Source of the DNA: Butyrivibrio sp. LC3010
GTDB lineage: Bacteria; Bacillota; Clostridia; Lachnospirales; Lachnospiraceae
Length of the DNA stretch: 64,000 bases
Direction: 5' to 3'
Assembly (NCBI RefSeq): GCF_000424385.1
Contig: NZ_AUJU01000001.1
Span: 1 to 64,000 of the forward strand
This document shows, piece after piece, positions 17,287 to 28,167 of the stretch (positions are counted from its first letter, which is position 1; the number at the start of each line of letters is the position of its first letter). The notes below the pieces were generated by a model, which was not told the DNA's origin, ran no database searches, and saw only the letters and a list, made by a program, of their open reading frames with translations. The translations under genes were made by a program, and so were the position numbers.

Positions 17287-18251
17287 AATACAGAATCCAA
17301 AACAAGTTTAGCTGCTCCAAAAATTCCTGCATCATTTCCAAGCTTAGCAAGAGCAAACTTTGTTCTCTTAGCACCCGGGAATACATACTTTTCAAAAGAA
17401 GGGCGCACAAGATCAAATAAAATATCTCCTGCCTTGGAAACACCGCCACCAAATACGATAATCTCAGGATTGATGGTTGATGCGATCATTGCAAGTCCTT
17501 TTCCAAGGTAATCGCCATAACGCTTAAGTGCCTCATTAGCAAGGTTGTCTCCATTTTTAGCTGCATCAAAGATATCCTTACATTTGAATTCTTTTCCGCG
17601 AAGAACACAGTCCTCATCGCTCTCCTCAAGAAGTCTGTTCATCAGAAGAACTGCTCCGGTAGCACTTGCATACTGCTCAAGACAACCCTTGTTACCACAT
17701 CCGCAGGTAGCTGTTTCATCATCATTAATATGAATGTGACCTATCTCTCCGCCTGCACCTGTTGCACCATTAAATATCTTTCCTTTGTGGATAATTCCTC
17801 CACCTACACCTGTACCAAGTGTAACCATAAGCATATCTTTGTAGCCCTGGCCACCACCCATCCAGTATTCGCCAAGTGCTGCAACATTTGCATCATTACC
17901 GCACTTAACGGGTATCTTTACAAGATCATGGAGCTCATGCTTCATGTTGAATTCGCTCCATCCAAGATTAACTGCCTTAAAAATTGTTCCGTCATCACTG
18001 AAGGGTCCGGGTGCTCCTGCACCTACTCCTACAACCTGAGAATCCTTTATTCCTCTTTCTTCCATCTTTTTTCTTATTGATTCTGCTATATCAGGAAGAA
18101 TATTTTTTCCTTCGTCCTCAGTTCTTGTGGGAATCTCCCACACTTCAATCTTGTGTCCATCCATGTCAAGGAGTCCGATCTTTACGGTTGTACCACCTAT
18201 ATCAACTCCAAATACATAGCTCTCCAATAAACTGTTTCCCTGGTTTTCCAT
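17283..18251 (-). CDS. glcK: ROK-family glucokinase
   Basis: This enzyme phosphorylates free glucose with ATP to glucose-6-phosphate. Its 322 residues include the phosphate-binding loop GVDIGGTTVKIGLLD (about 15-29). The ROK sugar-binding and zinc signature is EIGHIHINDDETATCGCGNK, with the Cys cluster followed by GCLEQYAS. It is cotranscribed with hprK upstream and overlaps murB. Placement beside hprK and the crh gene ties glucose use to catabolite control. Confidence 0.93.
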   Translation of the reverse strand: MENQGNSLLESYVFGVDIGGTTVKIGLLDMDGHKIEVWEIPTRTEDEGKNILPDIAESIRKKMEERGIKDSQVVGVGAGAPGPFSDDGTIFKAVNLGWSEFNMKHELHDLVKIPVKCGNDANVAALGEYWMGGGQGYKDMLMVTLGTGVGGGIIHKGKIFNGATGAGGEIGHIHINDDETATCGCGNKGCLEQYASATGAVLLMNRLLEESDEDCVLRGKEFKCKDIFDAAKNGDNLANEALKRYGDYLGKGLAMIASTINPEIIVFGGGVSKAGDILFDLVRPSFEKYVFPGAKRTKFALAKLGNDAGIFGAAKLVLDSVL

Positions 18252-18277
18252 ACAAAAACTTCCCCTATCTTAATTTA

Positions 18278-19216
18278 TTAGTCATCATCCTCGCGGCTCT
18301 TGGCAAGCGAGTTCTGTACTCTGTTGTAAAGTTCCTGAGCAGCATTGTAGCCCATCATCTTCTGTCTGTGGTTAACTGCCGCAGATTCACAGATAATCGC
18401 AAGGTTTCTACCCGGACGGATAGGAATCCTGTGACATACTATTTTGTTTCCAAGATACTCTGTATATTCTTCCTCAAGACCAAGTCTGTCATATTCCTTG
18501 TCTTTATCCCACTCTTCAAGTTTGATTGCAAGATCAATATTCTGAGTATCACGTACACTCGAAACACCAAACAAAGTCTTAACATCGACAATACCAATAC
18601 CACGCAGTTCGATGAAGTGTCTGGTAATATCGGGAGCTGTACCGATAAGTGTTACATCACTTACCTTCCTGATCTCTACTACATCATCAGATACAAGTCT
18701 GTGTCCTCTCTTGATTAATTCAAGAGCAGCTTCTGACTTACCAATTCCGCTTTCACCGGTAATAAGAACTCCGACACCATAAACATCCACCAATACACCA
18801 TGAATAGAAATGCAGGGTGCAAGCTCAACATTCAACCATCTGATTATCTCTGCCATAAATGATGATGTGGGCTTCTTGGTTACCATGATCGGAACCTTTT
18901 CCTCAATCGCAATTTTTACAAATACGGGATCCGGTATAAGATTTCTGCAGAAAACAACACATGGAATATCAAAAGAAAGGAACTCCCTATAAACACGTTC
19001 CTTCTCTTCAATCGGTATGGATTCCATGTAAGTATATTCAACGAATCCAATGATCTGAAGTCTTGTTGCTTCAAAATGTTCAAAATAACCCGCCAGCTGA
19101 AGTGCCGGTCTGTTTATATCAGGTTGATGGATCCTTATCCTGGAAATGTCCAATTCAGGTGTAAGATTTTCCAGCTCCATCTTTTTAATAACTGTTTTTA
19201 GCTTTACCGTTGACAT
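18278..19216 (-). CDS. hprK: HPr kinase/phosphorylase
   Basis: HprK phosphorylates or dephosphorylates Ser46 of HPr and Crh according to fructose-bisphosphate, ATP and phosphate levels, controlling catabolite repression. Its 312 residues have an N-terminal DRTGG-like domain (1-130) and the C-terminal catalytic domain with Walker A GESGIGKSE, the catalytic His in HRLVSDD and the signature LRGIGIVDVKTLFG. It begins 48 bp after uvrC. The only HPr-like protein in the window, the Crh-like one at 14241, lies in the same gene string. Confidence 0.96.
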   Translation of the reverse strand: MSTVKLKTVIKKMELENLTPELDISRIRIHQPDINRPALQLAGYFEHFEATRLQIIGFVEYTYMESIPIEEKERVYREFLSFDIPCVVFCRNLIPDPVFVKIAIEEKVPIMVTKKPTSSFMAEIIRWLNVELAPCISIHGVLVDVYGVGVLITGESGIGKSEAALELIKRGHRLVSDDVVEIRKVSDVTLIGTAPDITRHFIELRGIGIVDVKTLFGVSSVRDTQNIDLAIKLEEWDKDKEYDRLGLEEEYTEYLGNKIVCHRIPIRPGRNLAIICESAAVNHRQKMMGYNAAQELYNRVQNSLAKSREDDD

Positions 19217-19264
19217 TCGATACCTCCCTCTAACTTACCACAGTTTAGCACAAACACTGGGCTT

Positions 19265-21142
19265 TTACAATTCAGCGGAATGAAAGAATTCATAGATCTG
19301 CCTTGCCTGATTCTCAGGAATTTCAGGTACTTGTTTTAGAGTTTCCACATCTGCATTTCGAATATCCTCAATGGATTTAAAATGTCTCATCAAAGCTTTT
19401 CTTCTTGCAGGACCAACTCCCGGTATCTCATCAAGTGAGCTCTTTACCTGCGCTTTGCTTCTAAGAGATCTGTGGTATTCTATTGCAAATCTGTGAGCCT
19501 CATCCTGAATTCTTGTTATCAGCTTAAAGCCTTCTGATCTTCTGTCGATTGGCAGTTCTTCATTATTAAAATACAGGCCTCTTGTCCTATGGTTGTCATC
19601 CTTAACCATACCGCATACCGGAATGTTTATACCAAGCTCCTCCAGCACCTGCAGACAAATATTCACCTGACCTCGTCCACCATCCATGAGAATCAGATCC
19701 GGGAACTTCGTAAAACTTCCATATCTTGCATCTATTTCCCTGACTTCAAGCTCGTGTCTTTCCTCAAGACCATGCATCAGTCTCCTCGTCAGCACTTCTT
19801 TCATACATGCATAGTCATCAGGTCCTGACACGGATTTAATCCTGAACTTTCTGTAGTCACTTCGTTTCGGTTTACCTTTTTCATAGACTACCATGGAACC
19901 TACATTTGCAAAGCCACTGATATTTGAAATATCATATGCTTCCATTCTTGAAAGTCCTGTAATACCCAGGAGCTTTTCTATTTCCTTGACCGCTCCTATT
20001 GTCCTTCCTTCTTCACGCTTTAGCCTCTCCTTATCCTTGCTTAGAACAAGAGCGGCATTTTGGGCGGCAAGCTCCATCAGTTTTTCTTTCTGGCCTCTCT
20101 CCGGAACCTTTAGATATACGCGGCTGCCCTTTCGCTGAGTGAGCCACTTTTCAATAATGTCCATATCCTCAATCTGTTCCGGAAGCATAAGTTCTCTTGG
20201 TATAAAAGGAGTTCCGGCATAGAACTGCTTTACAAAATTCAGCAGTATCTCCTCCTGGGGATTTTCAGATACATGTGTCATATAAAAATGTTCTCTGCCG
20301 ATAAGTCGTCCGTCTCTTACAAAGAAAACCTGCACAACTGCATCGTTTTCATCTGAAGCAATTGCAAGAATATCCTTATCCTCCATTGCCTGATCAGTCA
20401 TCTTCTGCTTTTGTGCAACCTGTCTTACACTTGAAAGAAGATCTCTGTAGGTGGCAGCTCTCTCAAAATTCAGTTCTTCAGATGCTTCTTCCATCTTATC
20501 AGTGAGGTCTTTTATTATCGGAGCATAATTTCCCTCAAGGAAATCCAATGCTCCCTGTATTCTCTTGGCATACTCCTCTTTTGAAATTCTCCCATCGCAT
20601 GGAGCAGAGCATCTGTTCATATGAAAATTCAGACATGGCCTGTCTACCCCGATGTCCCTTGGCAAAACTCTGTTACAGGTTCTGAGTCCATAAATCTTAT
20701 TTATGAGTTCTATTGTGTCTTTTACTGCAGCTGCACTGGTAAAAGGACCAAAATACTTGGACTTATCCTTTTTCATAAGTCTTGAAAACAGTATTCTTGG
20801 AAACTCCTCTGAAACCGTTACCTTTATGTAAGGGTAAGTCTTGTCATCCTTAAGCATAGTGTTATAGCGCGGGCTGTTTTCCTTAATAAGGTTATTCTCA
20901 AGGACCAGCGCTTCAAGCTCTGAGTCAGTTACAATATATTCAAAGCGCGCTATCTGTTGTACCATTCGATCTATCTGAGGTCCTCTTCCTACTATTTTTC
21001 GAAAATAAGACCTCACACGATTGTGCAGGTTTACAGCCTTCCCGACATACATTATGGTGTCATTTTCATCTCTCATAATGTAAACACCCGGCTGATTAGG
21101 TAATTTTTTTAATTCTTCCTGAACGTCAAATTTTTCTTCCAT
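19265..21142 (-). CDS. uvrC: Excinuclease ABC subunit C
   Basis: UvrC makes both incisions in nucleotide excision repair with UvrA and UvrB. Its 625 residues have the usual layout: the GIY-YIG nuclease ([19 protein letters not shown], about 17-35) for the 3' cut, four cysteines for an Fe-S cluster (C-N-R-V...C-L-N...C-S-A-P-C, about 155-180), a UVR domain (about 205-240), the RNase H-like domain with DGGRGQ for the 5' cut, and a C-terminal helix-hairpin-helix pair ([16 protein letters not shown]). It is preceded by the ftsH hairpin and followed by hprK. Confidence 0.96.
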   Translation of the reverse strand: MEEKFDVQEELKKLPNQPGVYIMRDENDTIMYVGKAVNLHNRVRSYFRKIVGRGPQIDRMVQQIARFEYIVTDSELEALVLENNLIKENSPRYNTMLKDDKTYPYIKVTVSEEFPRILFSRLMKKDKSKYFGPFTSAAAVKDTIELINKIYGLRTCNRVLPRDIGVDRPCLNFHMNRCSAPCDGRISKEEYAKRIQGALDFLEGNYAPIIKDLTDKMEEASEELNFERAATYRDLLSSVRQVAQKQKMTDQAMEDKDILAIASDENDAVVQVFFVRDGRLIGREHFYMTHVSENPQEEILLNFVKQFYAGTPFIPRELMLPEQIEDMDIIEKWLTQRKGSRVYLKVPERGQKEKLMELAAQNAALVLSKDKERLKREEGRTIGAVKEIEKLLGITGLSRMEAYDISNISGFANVGSMVVYEKGKPKRSDYRKFRIKSVSGPDDYACMKEVLTRRLMHGLEERHELEVREIDARYGSFTKFPDLILMDGGRGQVNICLQVLEELGINIPVCGMVKDDNHRTRGLYFNNEELPIDRRSEGFKLITRIQDEAHRFAIEYHRSLRSKAQVKSSLDEIPGVGPARRKALMRHFKSIEDIRNADVETLKQVPEIPENQARQIYEFFHSAEL

Positions 21143-21162
21143 ACTCTTTATAATATCAGAAA

Positions 21163-21183
21163 GGCTGCCGCAGCGCGGCAGCC
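21163..21183 (-). terminator. GC-rich hairpin between ftsH and uvrC
   Basis: A 9-bp stem (GGCTGCCGC/GCGGCAGCC) with a 3-base loop lies 21 bp after the ftsH stop on the minus strand and is followed by TTTC. The short T run suggests partial termination, which would lower expression of uvrC and the genes after it. Confidence 0.55.
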
Positions 21184-21203
21184 CACAAAACTTTTAATTA
21201 TTT

Positions 21204-23492
21204 TTACTTATCAAAGTTATCAGGAACATGTGAGAAACGTCCGCCTGAAGGCTGTTCCTTATCATCATTCTCTGATACGACATTCTGACTGTTTCCGGTA
21301 GTAATTGTCTGTCCGCCGTCATCATTCACTTCAGCTTCAAAAATACTACCTACTGTTCTTTGCTGCATCATGTTTTCAAAAGGAGCATTTACCTGATTGT
21401 TATAGCTTTGCGGATTAGCATAACTCTGCTGTCCGTACTGAGCATTATCAGGTGTTGTCTGATTCTCCGCAGGAAATGAAATAGTCTCTTCCTTTGGTTT
21501 TTTCTCCTTAATTGGAACATTTTCACCTACTGCTGCAGATTCAGGTCTTGTAGCATATATTCTACCGTGCTTTGAAGCCTCTATCTCCTCTTCAGTAGGT
21601 TCCGGAATATTCTCAACCTCACGATAGATAGTCATGAATTCCTTACCGGTAATAGTTTCCTTTTCGATAAGGAACTGAGCAATCTTATCCATTGTGTCGA
21701 TATGATCACGGATTATCTGCTTAGCCTTCTCGTAACAATCAGCAAGAAGCTTCTTTACTTCCTCATCTACAAGATACTCGGTCTGAGGACTGCAGTTGAG
21801 CACTCTGTTTCCGTCCAGATATCTGTTCTGAATGGATTCAAGCTGCATAAGTCCGAATTTATCACTCATACCAAACATTGTAATCATGCTTCTTGCCATT
21901 GATGTTGCTTTTTCTATATCATTCTCAGCACCGGTTGTTACTGTATTAAAGATAACCTCCTCAGCAGCACGACCTCCGAGAGATACGATAATGTCATCAA
22001 CAAGCTCGTCTTTTGTCTGAAGATATTTTTCATCTTCAGGTACCTGCATAACATATCCAAGTGCTCCCATGGTTCTGGGTACTATGGTTATTTTCTGTAC
22101 AGGCTCTGTATTCTTCTGAACAGCACTGATAAGAGCATGTCCAACCTCGTGATAAGAAACTATCTTTCTCTCTTCTTTACTGAGGATTCTGTCCTTCTTT
22201 TCTTTTCCGACAAGAACCTGCTCAACAGCTTCCATAAGATCCTGCTGGCAAACATATTCTCTGTGTGCCTTAACCGCATTTATCGCAGCTTCGTTTATCA
22301 TATTAGCAAGATCAGAACCTACTGCACCGCTTGTAGCAAGGGCTATTGCCTTAAGATCTACAGTCTCATCCATTTTGACATCTTTTGAATGAACCTTAAG
22401 TATTTCCTCACGTCCCTTGAGATCCGGCTTATCAACAATAACTCTTCTGTCAAAACGTCCGGGTCTGAGAAGTGCCTTATCAAGTATTTCAGGTCTGTTT
22501 GTAGCTCCAAGAACAAGTACACCCTTAGATGAATCAAAACCATCCATCTCTGAAAGCAGCTGGTTCAGAGTCTGCTCACGCTCTTCATTTCCACCGCCAT
22601 ACTTGCTGTCACGGCTTCTTCCGATAGCATCTATCTCATCAATGAAAATAATACAAGGAGCATTCTTACTGGCTTCTGCAAAAAGTTCACGAACACGGCT
22701 TGCACCGACACCTACATAAAGCTCGATAAAGTCTGAACCCGCAAGAGAATAGAAAGGAACATGCGCCTCTCCGGCTACTGCTTTTGCAAGAAGTGTCTTA
22801 CCTGTTCCGGGAGGTCCCACAAGCAGTGCACCCTTTGGAAGCTTTGCACCGATTTTCACATATCTTCCGGGATTGTGAAGGAAATCAACAACCTCAACAA
22901 GGGATTCTTTTGCTTCATCCTCTCCGGCAACATCCTTAAATGTAACCCCTGTCTCTCTCTGCATGTAAACCTTTGCATTGTTTTTACCGATACCAAGGGG
23001 GCCACCGCCTTTAGACATACGTCTGAATACGAATGACAGGATGAGCCACATCAGCAGTATTGGAAGAACATAATATACTGCAAATGAAATAATAGCGCTG
23101 GAGGAATCAGGTACTTCACTGCTTACCGGTATGCCTGCATCCAAAAGTCTCTTTGTAAGAGTGGAATCATCCTCCGCTTTTCCTGTGTAATAATTCATTA
23201 CGGTAGTAGATCCGTAAAAAGGATTGTATTTAAGTTGATCAGAACTTACTTTGGGGATAATTGTTATCCTGTCATCCTCTATTACTACGCTCTCAACTTT
23301 CTTTTCAGCGATCATCTGAATAAATTCAGAATATGTAACCTCCTTGTTACTGGTAGAAGTTACTGCTCGCATGAAATATGTCATAAAGAGTACTGTAACC
23401 AGAGCAGCGACAACCAAAAGCAATATATTTTGCTTCTTGGGACCGTTATCTCCTCCTCCGGATCCATTATTGTTGTTATAATTGTTATCCAT
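21204..23492 (-). CDS. ftsH: ATP-dependent zinc metalloprotease FtsH
   Basis: FtsH is a membrane-anchored AAA+ protease degrading misfolded membrane proteins and regulators. An Asn-rich N terminus is followed by two transmembrane helices (about 24-44 and 135-155) bracketing an extracytoplasmic domain. The AAA module has Walker A GPPGTGKT, Walker B IIFIDEID and the second region of homology [18 protein letters not shown]. The zinc site is HEVGH. At 762 residues it is about 120 longer than usual because of a Gln/Asn/Pro-rich C-terminal tail. ATG follows GAGGTAAGCA. It heads the minus-strand cluster down to crh. Confidence 0.96.
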   Translation of the reverse strand: MDNNYNNNNGSGGGDNGPKKQNILLLVVAALVTVLFMTYFMRAVTSTSNKEVTYSEFIQMIAEKKVESVVIEDDRITIIPKVSSDQLKYNPFYGSTTVMNYYTGKAEDDSTLTKRLLDAGIPVSSEVPDSSSAIISFAVYYVLPILLMWLILSFVFRRMSKGGGPLGIGKNNAKVYMQRETGVTFKDVAGEDEAKESLVEVVDFLHNPGRYVKIGAKLPKGALLVGPPGTGKTLLAKAVAGEAHVPFYSLAGSDFIELYVGVGASRVRELFAEASKNAPCIIFIDEIDAIGRSRDSKYGGGNEEREQTLNQLLSEMDGFDSSKGVLVLGATNRPEILDKALLRPGRFDRRVIVDKPDLKGREEILKVHSKDVKMDETVDLKAIALATSGAVGSDLANMINEAAINAVKAHREYVCQQDLMEAVEQVLVGKEKKDRILSKEERKIVSYHEVGHALISAVQKNTEPVQKITIVPRTMGALGYVMQVPEDEKYLQTKDELVDDIIVSLGGRAAEEVIFNTVTTGAENDIEKATSMARSMITMFGMSDKFGLMQLESIQNRYLDGNRVLNCSPQTEYLVDEEVKKLLADCYEKAKQIIRDHIDTMDKIAQFLIEKETITGKEFMTIYREVENIPEPTEEEIEASKHGRIYATRPESAAVGENVPIKEKKPKEETISFPAENQTTPDNAQYGQQSYANPQSYNNQVNAPFENMMQQRTVGSIFEAEVNDDGGQTITTGNSQNVVSENDDKEQPSGGRFSHVPDNFDK

Positions 23493-23618
23493 TGCTTACC
23501 TCTTAAATATTGTATTTCGTTCTATTATAAGTATAACAAAATCATAAATCAATTGTGCACATGTGAAATTGAGGACACAATTATTAAATTTTTATAAACT
23601 TAAAACGCATTGTTTACT

Positions 23619-25391
23619 TCAGATAAATCTGAAATTCATAGCTTCAATGAACTCTTCACTAAAAGAATCCGTCTCAGCAAGAACTAAGTCTTTTGACTTT
23701 TCTGCTATATTCTTAATGATCAATTCTGTACTGCTCTGTAAATCCCGGACATCTTTATCAGGACTATTTATATCTTTTCCATCAGGATGTACCGTAGTTT
23801 CTATAAGCTTTTCGCAGCCCAAAAGTGAAGTATTTCCTACGCAATCTATTACCCCTCCTCTTAAAAATTCTTCCGGAAACATATTAAGATATCTTATTTT
23901 TTCTGTATCAAGATGCTCTGAAAAGCCTCCTGCCAGAAATACCTTATCTATTTCACCGGCTCTACAGCCATGAGCTTTAAGCAGGCTGTCTATCCCACTC
24001 CTTATAGCGGCCTTTGCCAGCTGTACTGCACGAATATCTTTTTGAGAAAAAACAATCTCTTTTCCATCAGCTGATGAATATAGTCTTATTCCATCATCAA
24101 ACAGACCATCTATAAGAAGTCCTGTCTCATCTATGAGTTTTGTTCTGCAAAGCTCTGAAACCAGTTCGAGTACTCCACTTCCGCAAATTCCTCTGGGTTC
24201 TTCATTTTTTATAGTCGTAATATCTGCTTCATATCGTTTTCCATCAGTTTTGTCTAAAGTAACATGCTCAATTGCCCCGGGTACCCCAGCCATTCCACAG
24301 GAAATTCCTCCACCTTCAAATACTGGTCCTGCTGCGGTAGAACATACACTTATATTCTCTGAATCAGCGACTGCCATCTCTCCATTTGTTCCAAGATCGA
24401 TCAGCATGTATTTCTTATTTGCAGGAATTTTATCAAATGAAAGAGAATACATTCCCGACACTATATCAGCTCCAACAAATGCAGATATTCCGGGAATTAT
24501 CACAACATTTATGTTTTCACTGTCACCAAAGTCACCAAGTAGTCCGCTTCTTATCTTTTCAGGCATTTGAGATAATTTTGTTACAGGGTAACTGAGTCTT
24601 ACCGGTTTATAAGGCGATTTTCCAAGCCCCTCACAGCTATCTCCCATAAGGATGTGAAGCATTGTTGTATTTCCAGCTATGACTATAGTTTTAAGCACAA
24701 AATCCTTCTTATCATATCTGTCTTCATAAGCTTGTTTGTCTGAGATAAAAATTCCAAGAAGCTCTGTGATAACCTTCCTTAGATCATTTATGACAAGTTC
24801 CTGCAGCTGTTTGGCTTTCCCACTGCAATCTGCCTGGATACGACTGATGACATCTGCACCATAAACAGCCTGGCTATTCATGGTACTTGTTTTTTTTACG
24901 GTATTACCTTTATTTAATAAAGACGCTGCTATCGTGGTTGTACCAATATCAATCGAGATACTGTAAAAATCATTTCCGCAAATATTATTTTCTTCTATAT
25001 CAGAGACATTCGCTCCCTTCCCGTATAGGCTTTCATTTCCTGTCTTGCTTTTCCTATCTGATAAGTAATCGCTGTCTTTGACTGATATATTTTCACTGTC
25101 AGAAATAAAATAGTCTCCCAAGCTCTCCAGCACTGCATCATGCTTTATCAACGCTCTGCATGATAATCTGTAACCATTATTAAGCTCTTCCTCCGATAGA
25201 AATTTCCTGTCTGCTACCGTGACCGCTGATGCACCGCTTTTAAATCTGACAACACATTTTCCGCATCTGCCCATCCCTCCACAGGGCATGTTACGTACTA
25301 TTCCTTCCCTTATGAGTAACTCAGAAAGAAGGGTCCCCTCATTTATTACATAGCTTTGTCCTTTATAAACTAATTCACATTTCTTCTTCAA
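23619..25391 (-). CDS. ASKHA domain protein with N-terminal [2Fe-2S] ferredoxin domain (DUF4445/RACo-like)
   Basis: This family includes reductive activators of corrinoid proteins (RamA, RACo), which use ATP and an iron-sulfur centre to reduce inactive Co(II) corrinoids. Residues 1-90 form a ferredoxin-like domain with cluster ligands C-GGMGR-C-GK-C and a later C in SCRALI. The ASKHA ATPase part shows ISIDIGTTTIAASLL, then IDLGTNGEMA and GNTTMLHILMG; the C terminus has FLAGGFSEHLD. At 590 residues it has the usual length. Start is TTG with GGTGAG upstream. No corrinoid protein, methyltransferase or B12 riboswitch is nearby, so the target is unknown. Confidence 0.8.
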   Translation of the reverse strand: MKKKCELVYKGQSYVINEGTLLSELLIREGIVRNMPCGGMGRCGKCVVRFKSGASAVTVADRKFLSEEELNNGYRLSCRALIKHDAVLESLGDYFISDSENISVKDSDYLSDRKSKTGNESLYGKGANVSDIEENNICGNDFYSISIDIGTTTIAASLLNKGNTVKKTSTMNSQAVYGADVISRIQADCSGKAKQLQELVINDLRKVITELLGIFISDKQAYEDRYDKKDFVLKTIVIAGNTTMLHILMGDSCEGLGKSPYKPVRLSYPVTKLSQMPEKIRSGLLGDFGDSENINVVIIPGISAFVGADIVSGMYSLSFDKIPANKKYMLIDLGTNGEMAVADSENISVCSTAAGPVFEGGGISCGMAGVPGAIEHVTLDKTDGKRYEADITTIKNEEPRGICGSGVLELVSELCRTKLIDETGLLIDGLFDDGIRLYSSADGKEIVFSQKDIRAVQLAKAAIRSGIDSLLKAHGCRAGEIDKVFLAGGFSEHLDTEKIRYLNMFPEEFLRGGVIDCVGNTSLLGCEKLIETTVHPDGKDINSPDKDVRDLQSSTELIIKNIAEKSKDLVLAETDSFSEEFIEAMNFRFI

Positions 25392-25466
25392 ATAGGCTCA
25401 CCGATCTAAAAATGATTTCTTTTCTCATACTCCATAGAATATTGAATTTGTTCAGGAATTCGAAAT

Positions 25467-25521
25467 TCGTATTGGACCAGGTCCTCGCAAAGCGAGGGGC
25501 ATGTCCTGTAAAAACAGGATT
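25467..25521 (+). repeat. Copy 1 of the 39-nt hairpin repeat, with its second hairpin
   Basis: The 39-nt core is at 25467-25505: first stem CCTCGC/GCGAGG (25483-25497) with loop AAA. It is followed by a second stem, TCCTG...CAGGA (about 25504-25519). Apart from two changes the core is identical to the copy at 32764-32802 on the other strand. It sits in the 433-bp space between the divergent DUF4445 and SPFH genes. The rest of that space (25522-25824) is AT-rich; it holds the 13-mer CAAGAAGTCATGC at 25548-25560 and a TATAAT at 25756-25761, and no other gene was seen. Confidence 0.75.
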
Positions 25522-25824
25522 CTTTAACGCTTTTTCCTTATTGCGTTCAAGAAGTCATGCAATACACCTACTATTATACTATAAAACGAGAATACAAATA
25601 TGCTATTTCACTAATAAGTATTATTTATCTGTTATTTTATCGTTTTAGATTGTTTTTGTTCGCATCTCGATGTAACTTGTATTTCAATAATTACAAAAAA
25701 TGGCAATTTACTATATATTTGATATTATTTTTCAAAATTACCCTATCAATTGTGTTATAATTTTTTCAGTGTCTGACAATGATACATAATAACAAATATG
25801 TGAAATTAAGGAGGGTATGTAAAT

Positions 25825-27036
25825 ATGGGTATTTTAAAGGCTGGAATCGGTGCTGCTTCAAGCGTTCTTTCTGATTCCTGGAGAGATTATTTCTACTGCG
25901 ATGCAATGCCAAGTGACACTCTTGCTATTAAAGCTGCAAAACGCACAGGTAAGGGAAGTTCAAATACAAAAGGTAACGATAATATCATTTCCAACGGTTC
26001 AATTATTGCAGTTGCTGATGGTCAGTGCATGATCATTGTGGATCAGGGAAAGGTTACTGAAGTTTGCGCAGAACCCGGTGAGTTCGTATATGACGTAAGT
26101 ACAGAGCCCTCTCTTTTCTACGGTAGCCTCTCTGACAATATCAAAGAGACATTCAAAAAAATAGGTAAGCGTATCAGCTTCGGCGGTGATGCTGCTAATG
26201 ACCAGCGCGTTTACTATATAAATACTAAGGACATCATTGGAAATAAGTATGGAACAGCTAATCCGGTTCCTTTCCGCGTAATTGACAGAAACATCGGCCT
26301 TGATGTAGATATCTCAATTCGTTGCCATGGTGAATATAGCTACAAAATTGTAGATCCTATTCTTTTCTACACAAATCTTTGCGGCAATTTCCAGGGCGAA
26401 TACAAGAGAGAAACCATCGAGTCTCAGCTTAAGAGTGAGCTTCTTACCGCTCTTCAGCCTGCTTTTGCAAAGATTTCCGAAACAGGTGTCAGATATAGTG
26501 CCCTTCCGGGTCATACAACTGAAATCGCCGATGCATTAAATGAAGTCCTTTCATCAAAATGGGGCGGCACCTATGGCATCGTTATTTCAACCTTTGGTAT
26601 AAACTCTGTTAATGCTTCTGAAGAAGATGAAAAGATGATAAAAGAGCTTCAGAAGAATGCTGTTCTCACAAATCCTAACATGGCAGCCGCTACCCTTGTA
26701 GGTGCTCAGGCACAGGCTATGCAAGATGCTGCAAAAAATACAGCAACAGGTCCTATGATGGCATTTGCAGGAATGAATATGGCTCAGCAGGCAGGTGGAG
26801 CAAACGCTTCAAATCTCTTTGCCATGGGTCAGCAGGCACAGCCTGTTCCTCAGCCTCAGCCCCAGATGCAGCCTCAGAGTCAGGCAGGATGGACATGCTC
26901 CTGCGGTACTGTAAATAATGGCAATTTCTGTTCCAATTGTGGTAAGCCGAGACCGAGTGCTGATTGGACATGTTCTTGCGGTACCGTTAACAGTGGTAAA
27001 TTCTGCTCTAACTGCGGAGCACCAAGACCACAATAA
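25825..27036 (+). CDS. SPFH-domain protein with two C-terminal zinc ribbons (YdjI-like)
   Basis: This 403-residue protein belongs to the SPFH group annotated as 'virion core protein' homologues, which includes Bacillus subtilis YdjI. The SPFH domain spans about 20-300. A low-complexity Met/Ala/Gln/Pro linker (about 300-350) leads to two near-identical zinc ribbons, each WTCSCGTVN..G.FCSNCG.PRP. In Bacillus, YdjI with YdjG and YdjH forms a membrane complex that recruits the phage-shock protein PspA; no PspA gene is in this window. ATG follows AGGAGGG. The next gene starts 19 bp later, so the trio is an operon. Confidence 0.85.
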   Translation: MGILKAGIGAASSVLSDSWRDYFYCDAMPSDTLAIKAAKRTGKGSSNTKGNDNIISNGSIIAVADGQCMIIVDQGKVTEVCAEPGEFVYDVSTEPSLFYGSLSDNIKETFKKIGKRISFGGDAANDQRVYYINTKDIIGNKYGTANPVPFRVIDRNIGLDVDISIRCHGEYSYKIVDPILFYTNLCGNFQGEYKRETIESQLKSELLTALQPAFAKISETGVRYSALPGHTTEIADALNEVLSSKWGGTYGIVISTFGINSVNASEEDEKMIKELQKNAVLTNPNMAAATLVGAQAQAMQDAAKNTATGPMMAFAGMNMAQQAGGANASNLFAMGQQAQPVPQPQPQMQPQSQAGWTCSCGTVNNGNFCSNCGKPRPSADWTCSCGTVNSGKFCSNCGAPRPQ

Positions 27037-27055
27037 TTTTATATAGGAAAAGTCT

Positions 27056-28141
27056 ATGGGATTAACCGAATATGAATGCCCCGCCTGTGGCGGGGTGATG
27101 AATTTTAATGCTAAAAACCAAATGTTATCCTGCCCCTACTGTGACACACAGATAAAGGTAGGCGATTATGTTGCTCCAAGACAGGCAGAACAGGATAAAG
27201 ATGCAAAAGCTGACAGTAACGAATGGCTTTCAGAAGGTACAGAATGGAAGCCCGGAGAAACTGATGGCATGGTAGTCTATTCCTGCCAATCCTGTGGTGG
27301 TGAAATTGTTGCTTCAGAAAATGAAGGTTCACTTACCTGCCCTTTCTGCAGTAATAATGTTGTTGTCAAAGAAAAGTTTGCCGGTGATTTGCGTCCTGAT
27401 TACGTCATTCCATTTAAGAAAAACAAGCAGGATGCTATGGATGCATATGCAGGATATGTAAAAGGAAAACTACTTCTGCCAAAGGTATTCTTTGCCCAGA
27501 ATCATATAGACAAAATTCGTGGAATCTATATTCCTTACTGGCTGTATGATGCAAAGATAAATGCAAACTACAATTTCCATGCAACAAAGGTAAGAACCTG
27601 GAGCGACAGTGACTATAACTACACAGAAACAAGTCACTTTGATGTAGTTCGTGAAGGAAATGAAGAATTTTCTCATGTTCCTCATGATGCATCAAAAGAA
27701 ATGCCTGACGATCTGATGGAATCAATAGAACCCTTCAGTTTTGGTGAAGCAGTTCCTTTTAACAGTGGTTATCTTGCAGGTTTTCTTGCAAACCGTTATG
27801 ACGTAAATGCAAAGGATACCCAAAAACATATTCTGGATAGAATGAAGCATACCGTAGAGGAAGACATTAAAAATTCTGTAACCGGTTATTCTTCTGTAAA
27901 TATTTCATCAAAAGACCAGAAGATAAGCTCTTTAACGCATAGATATGCTCTCTATCCGGTTTGGCTTCTTAATACCAGCTGGAACGGAAATAATTATCTG
28001 TTTGCCATGAATGGGCAAAGCGGCAAGTTTGTAGGTAATCTTCCTGTGGATAAAGGCAAAGCAGTCCTTCTTTACATTTTATCAAGTCTGGGATTCACTG
28101 CTCTTGCCTGTCTTATTTGCCTCATCATTATTTCTTTTTGA
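27056..28141 (+). CDS. Zinc-ribbon membrane protein (YdjG-like)
   Basis: The 361-residue protein has two N-terminal zinc-ribbon segments (YECPACGGVMNF...LSCPYCDTQI at about 5-32, and SCQSCGGEIVASE...LTCPFCSNNVV at about 75-103). A middle domain without a name I recognise follows, then one C-terminal transmembrane helix (about 335-358). This layout matches Bacillus subtilis YdjG, partner of the SPFH protein YdjI. It is the second gene of the trio, 19 bp after the SPFH gene. The specific biochemical activity is unknown. Confidence 0.75.
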   Translation: MGLTEYECPACGGVMNFNAKNQMLSCPYCDTQIKVGDYVAPRQAEQDKDAKADSNEWLSEGTEWKPGETDGMVVYSCQSCGGEIVASENEGSLTCPFCSNNVVVKEKFAGDLRPDYVIPFKKNKQDAMDAYAGYVKGKLLLPKVFFAQNHIDKIRGIYIPYWLYDAKINANYNFHATKVRTWSDSDYNYTETSHFDVVREGNEEFSHVPHDASKEMPDDLMESIEPFSFGEAVPFNSGYLAGFLANRYDVNAKDTQKHILDRMKHTVEEDIKNSVTGYSSVNISSKDQKISSLTHRYALYPVWLLNTSWNGNNYLFAMNGQSGKFVGNLPVDKGKAVLLYILSSLGFTALACLICLIIISF

Positions 28142-28167
28142 TATTAGTAGCCCGGAAGGATAAGTAT

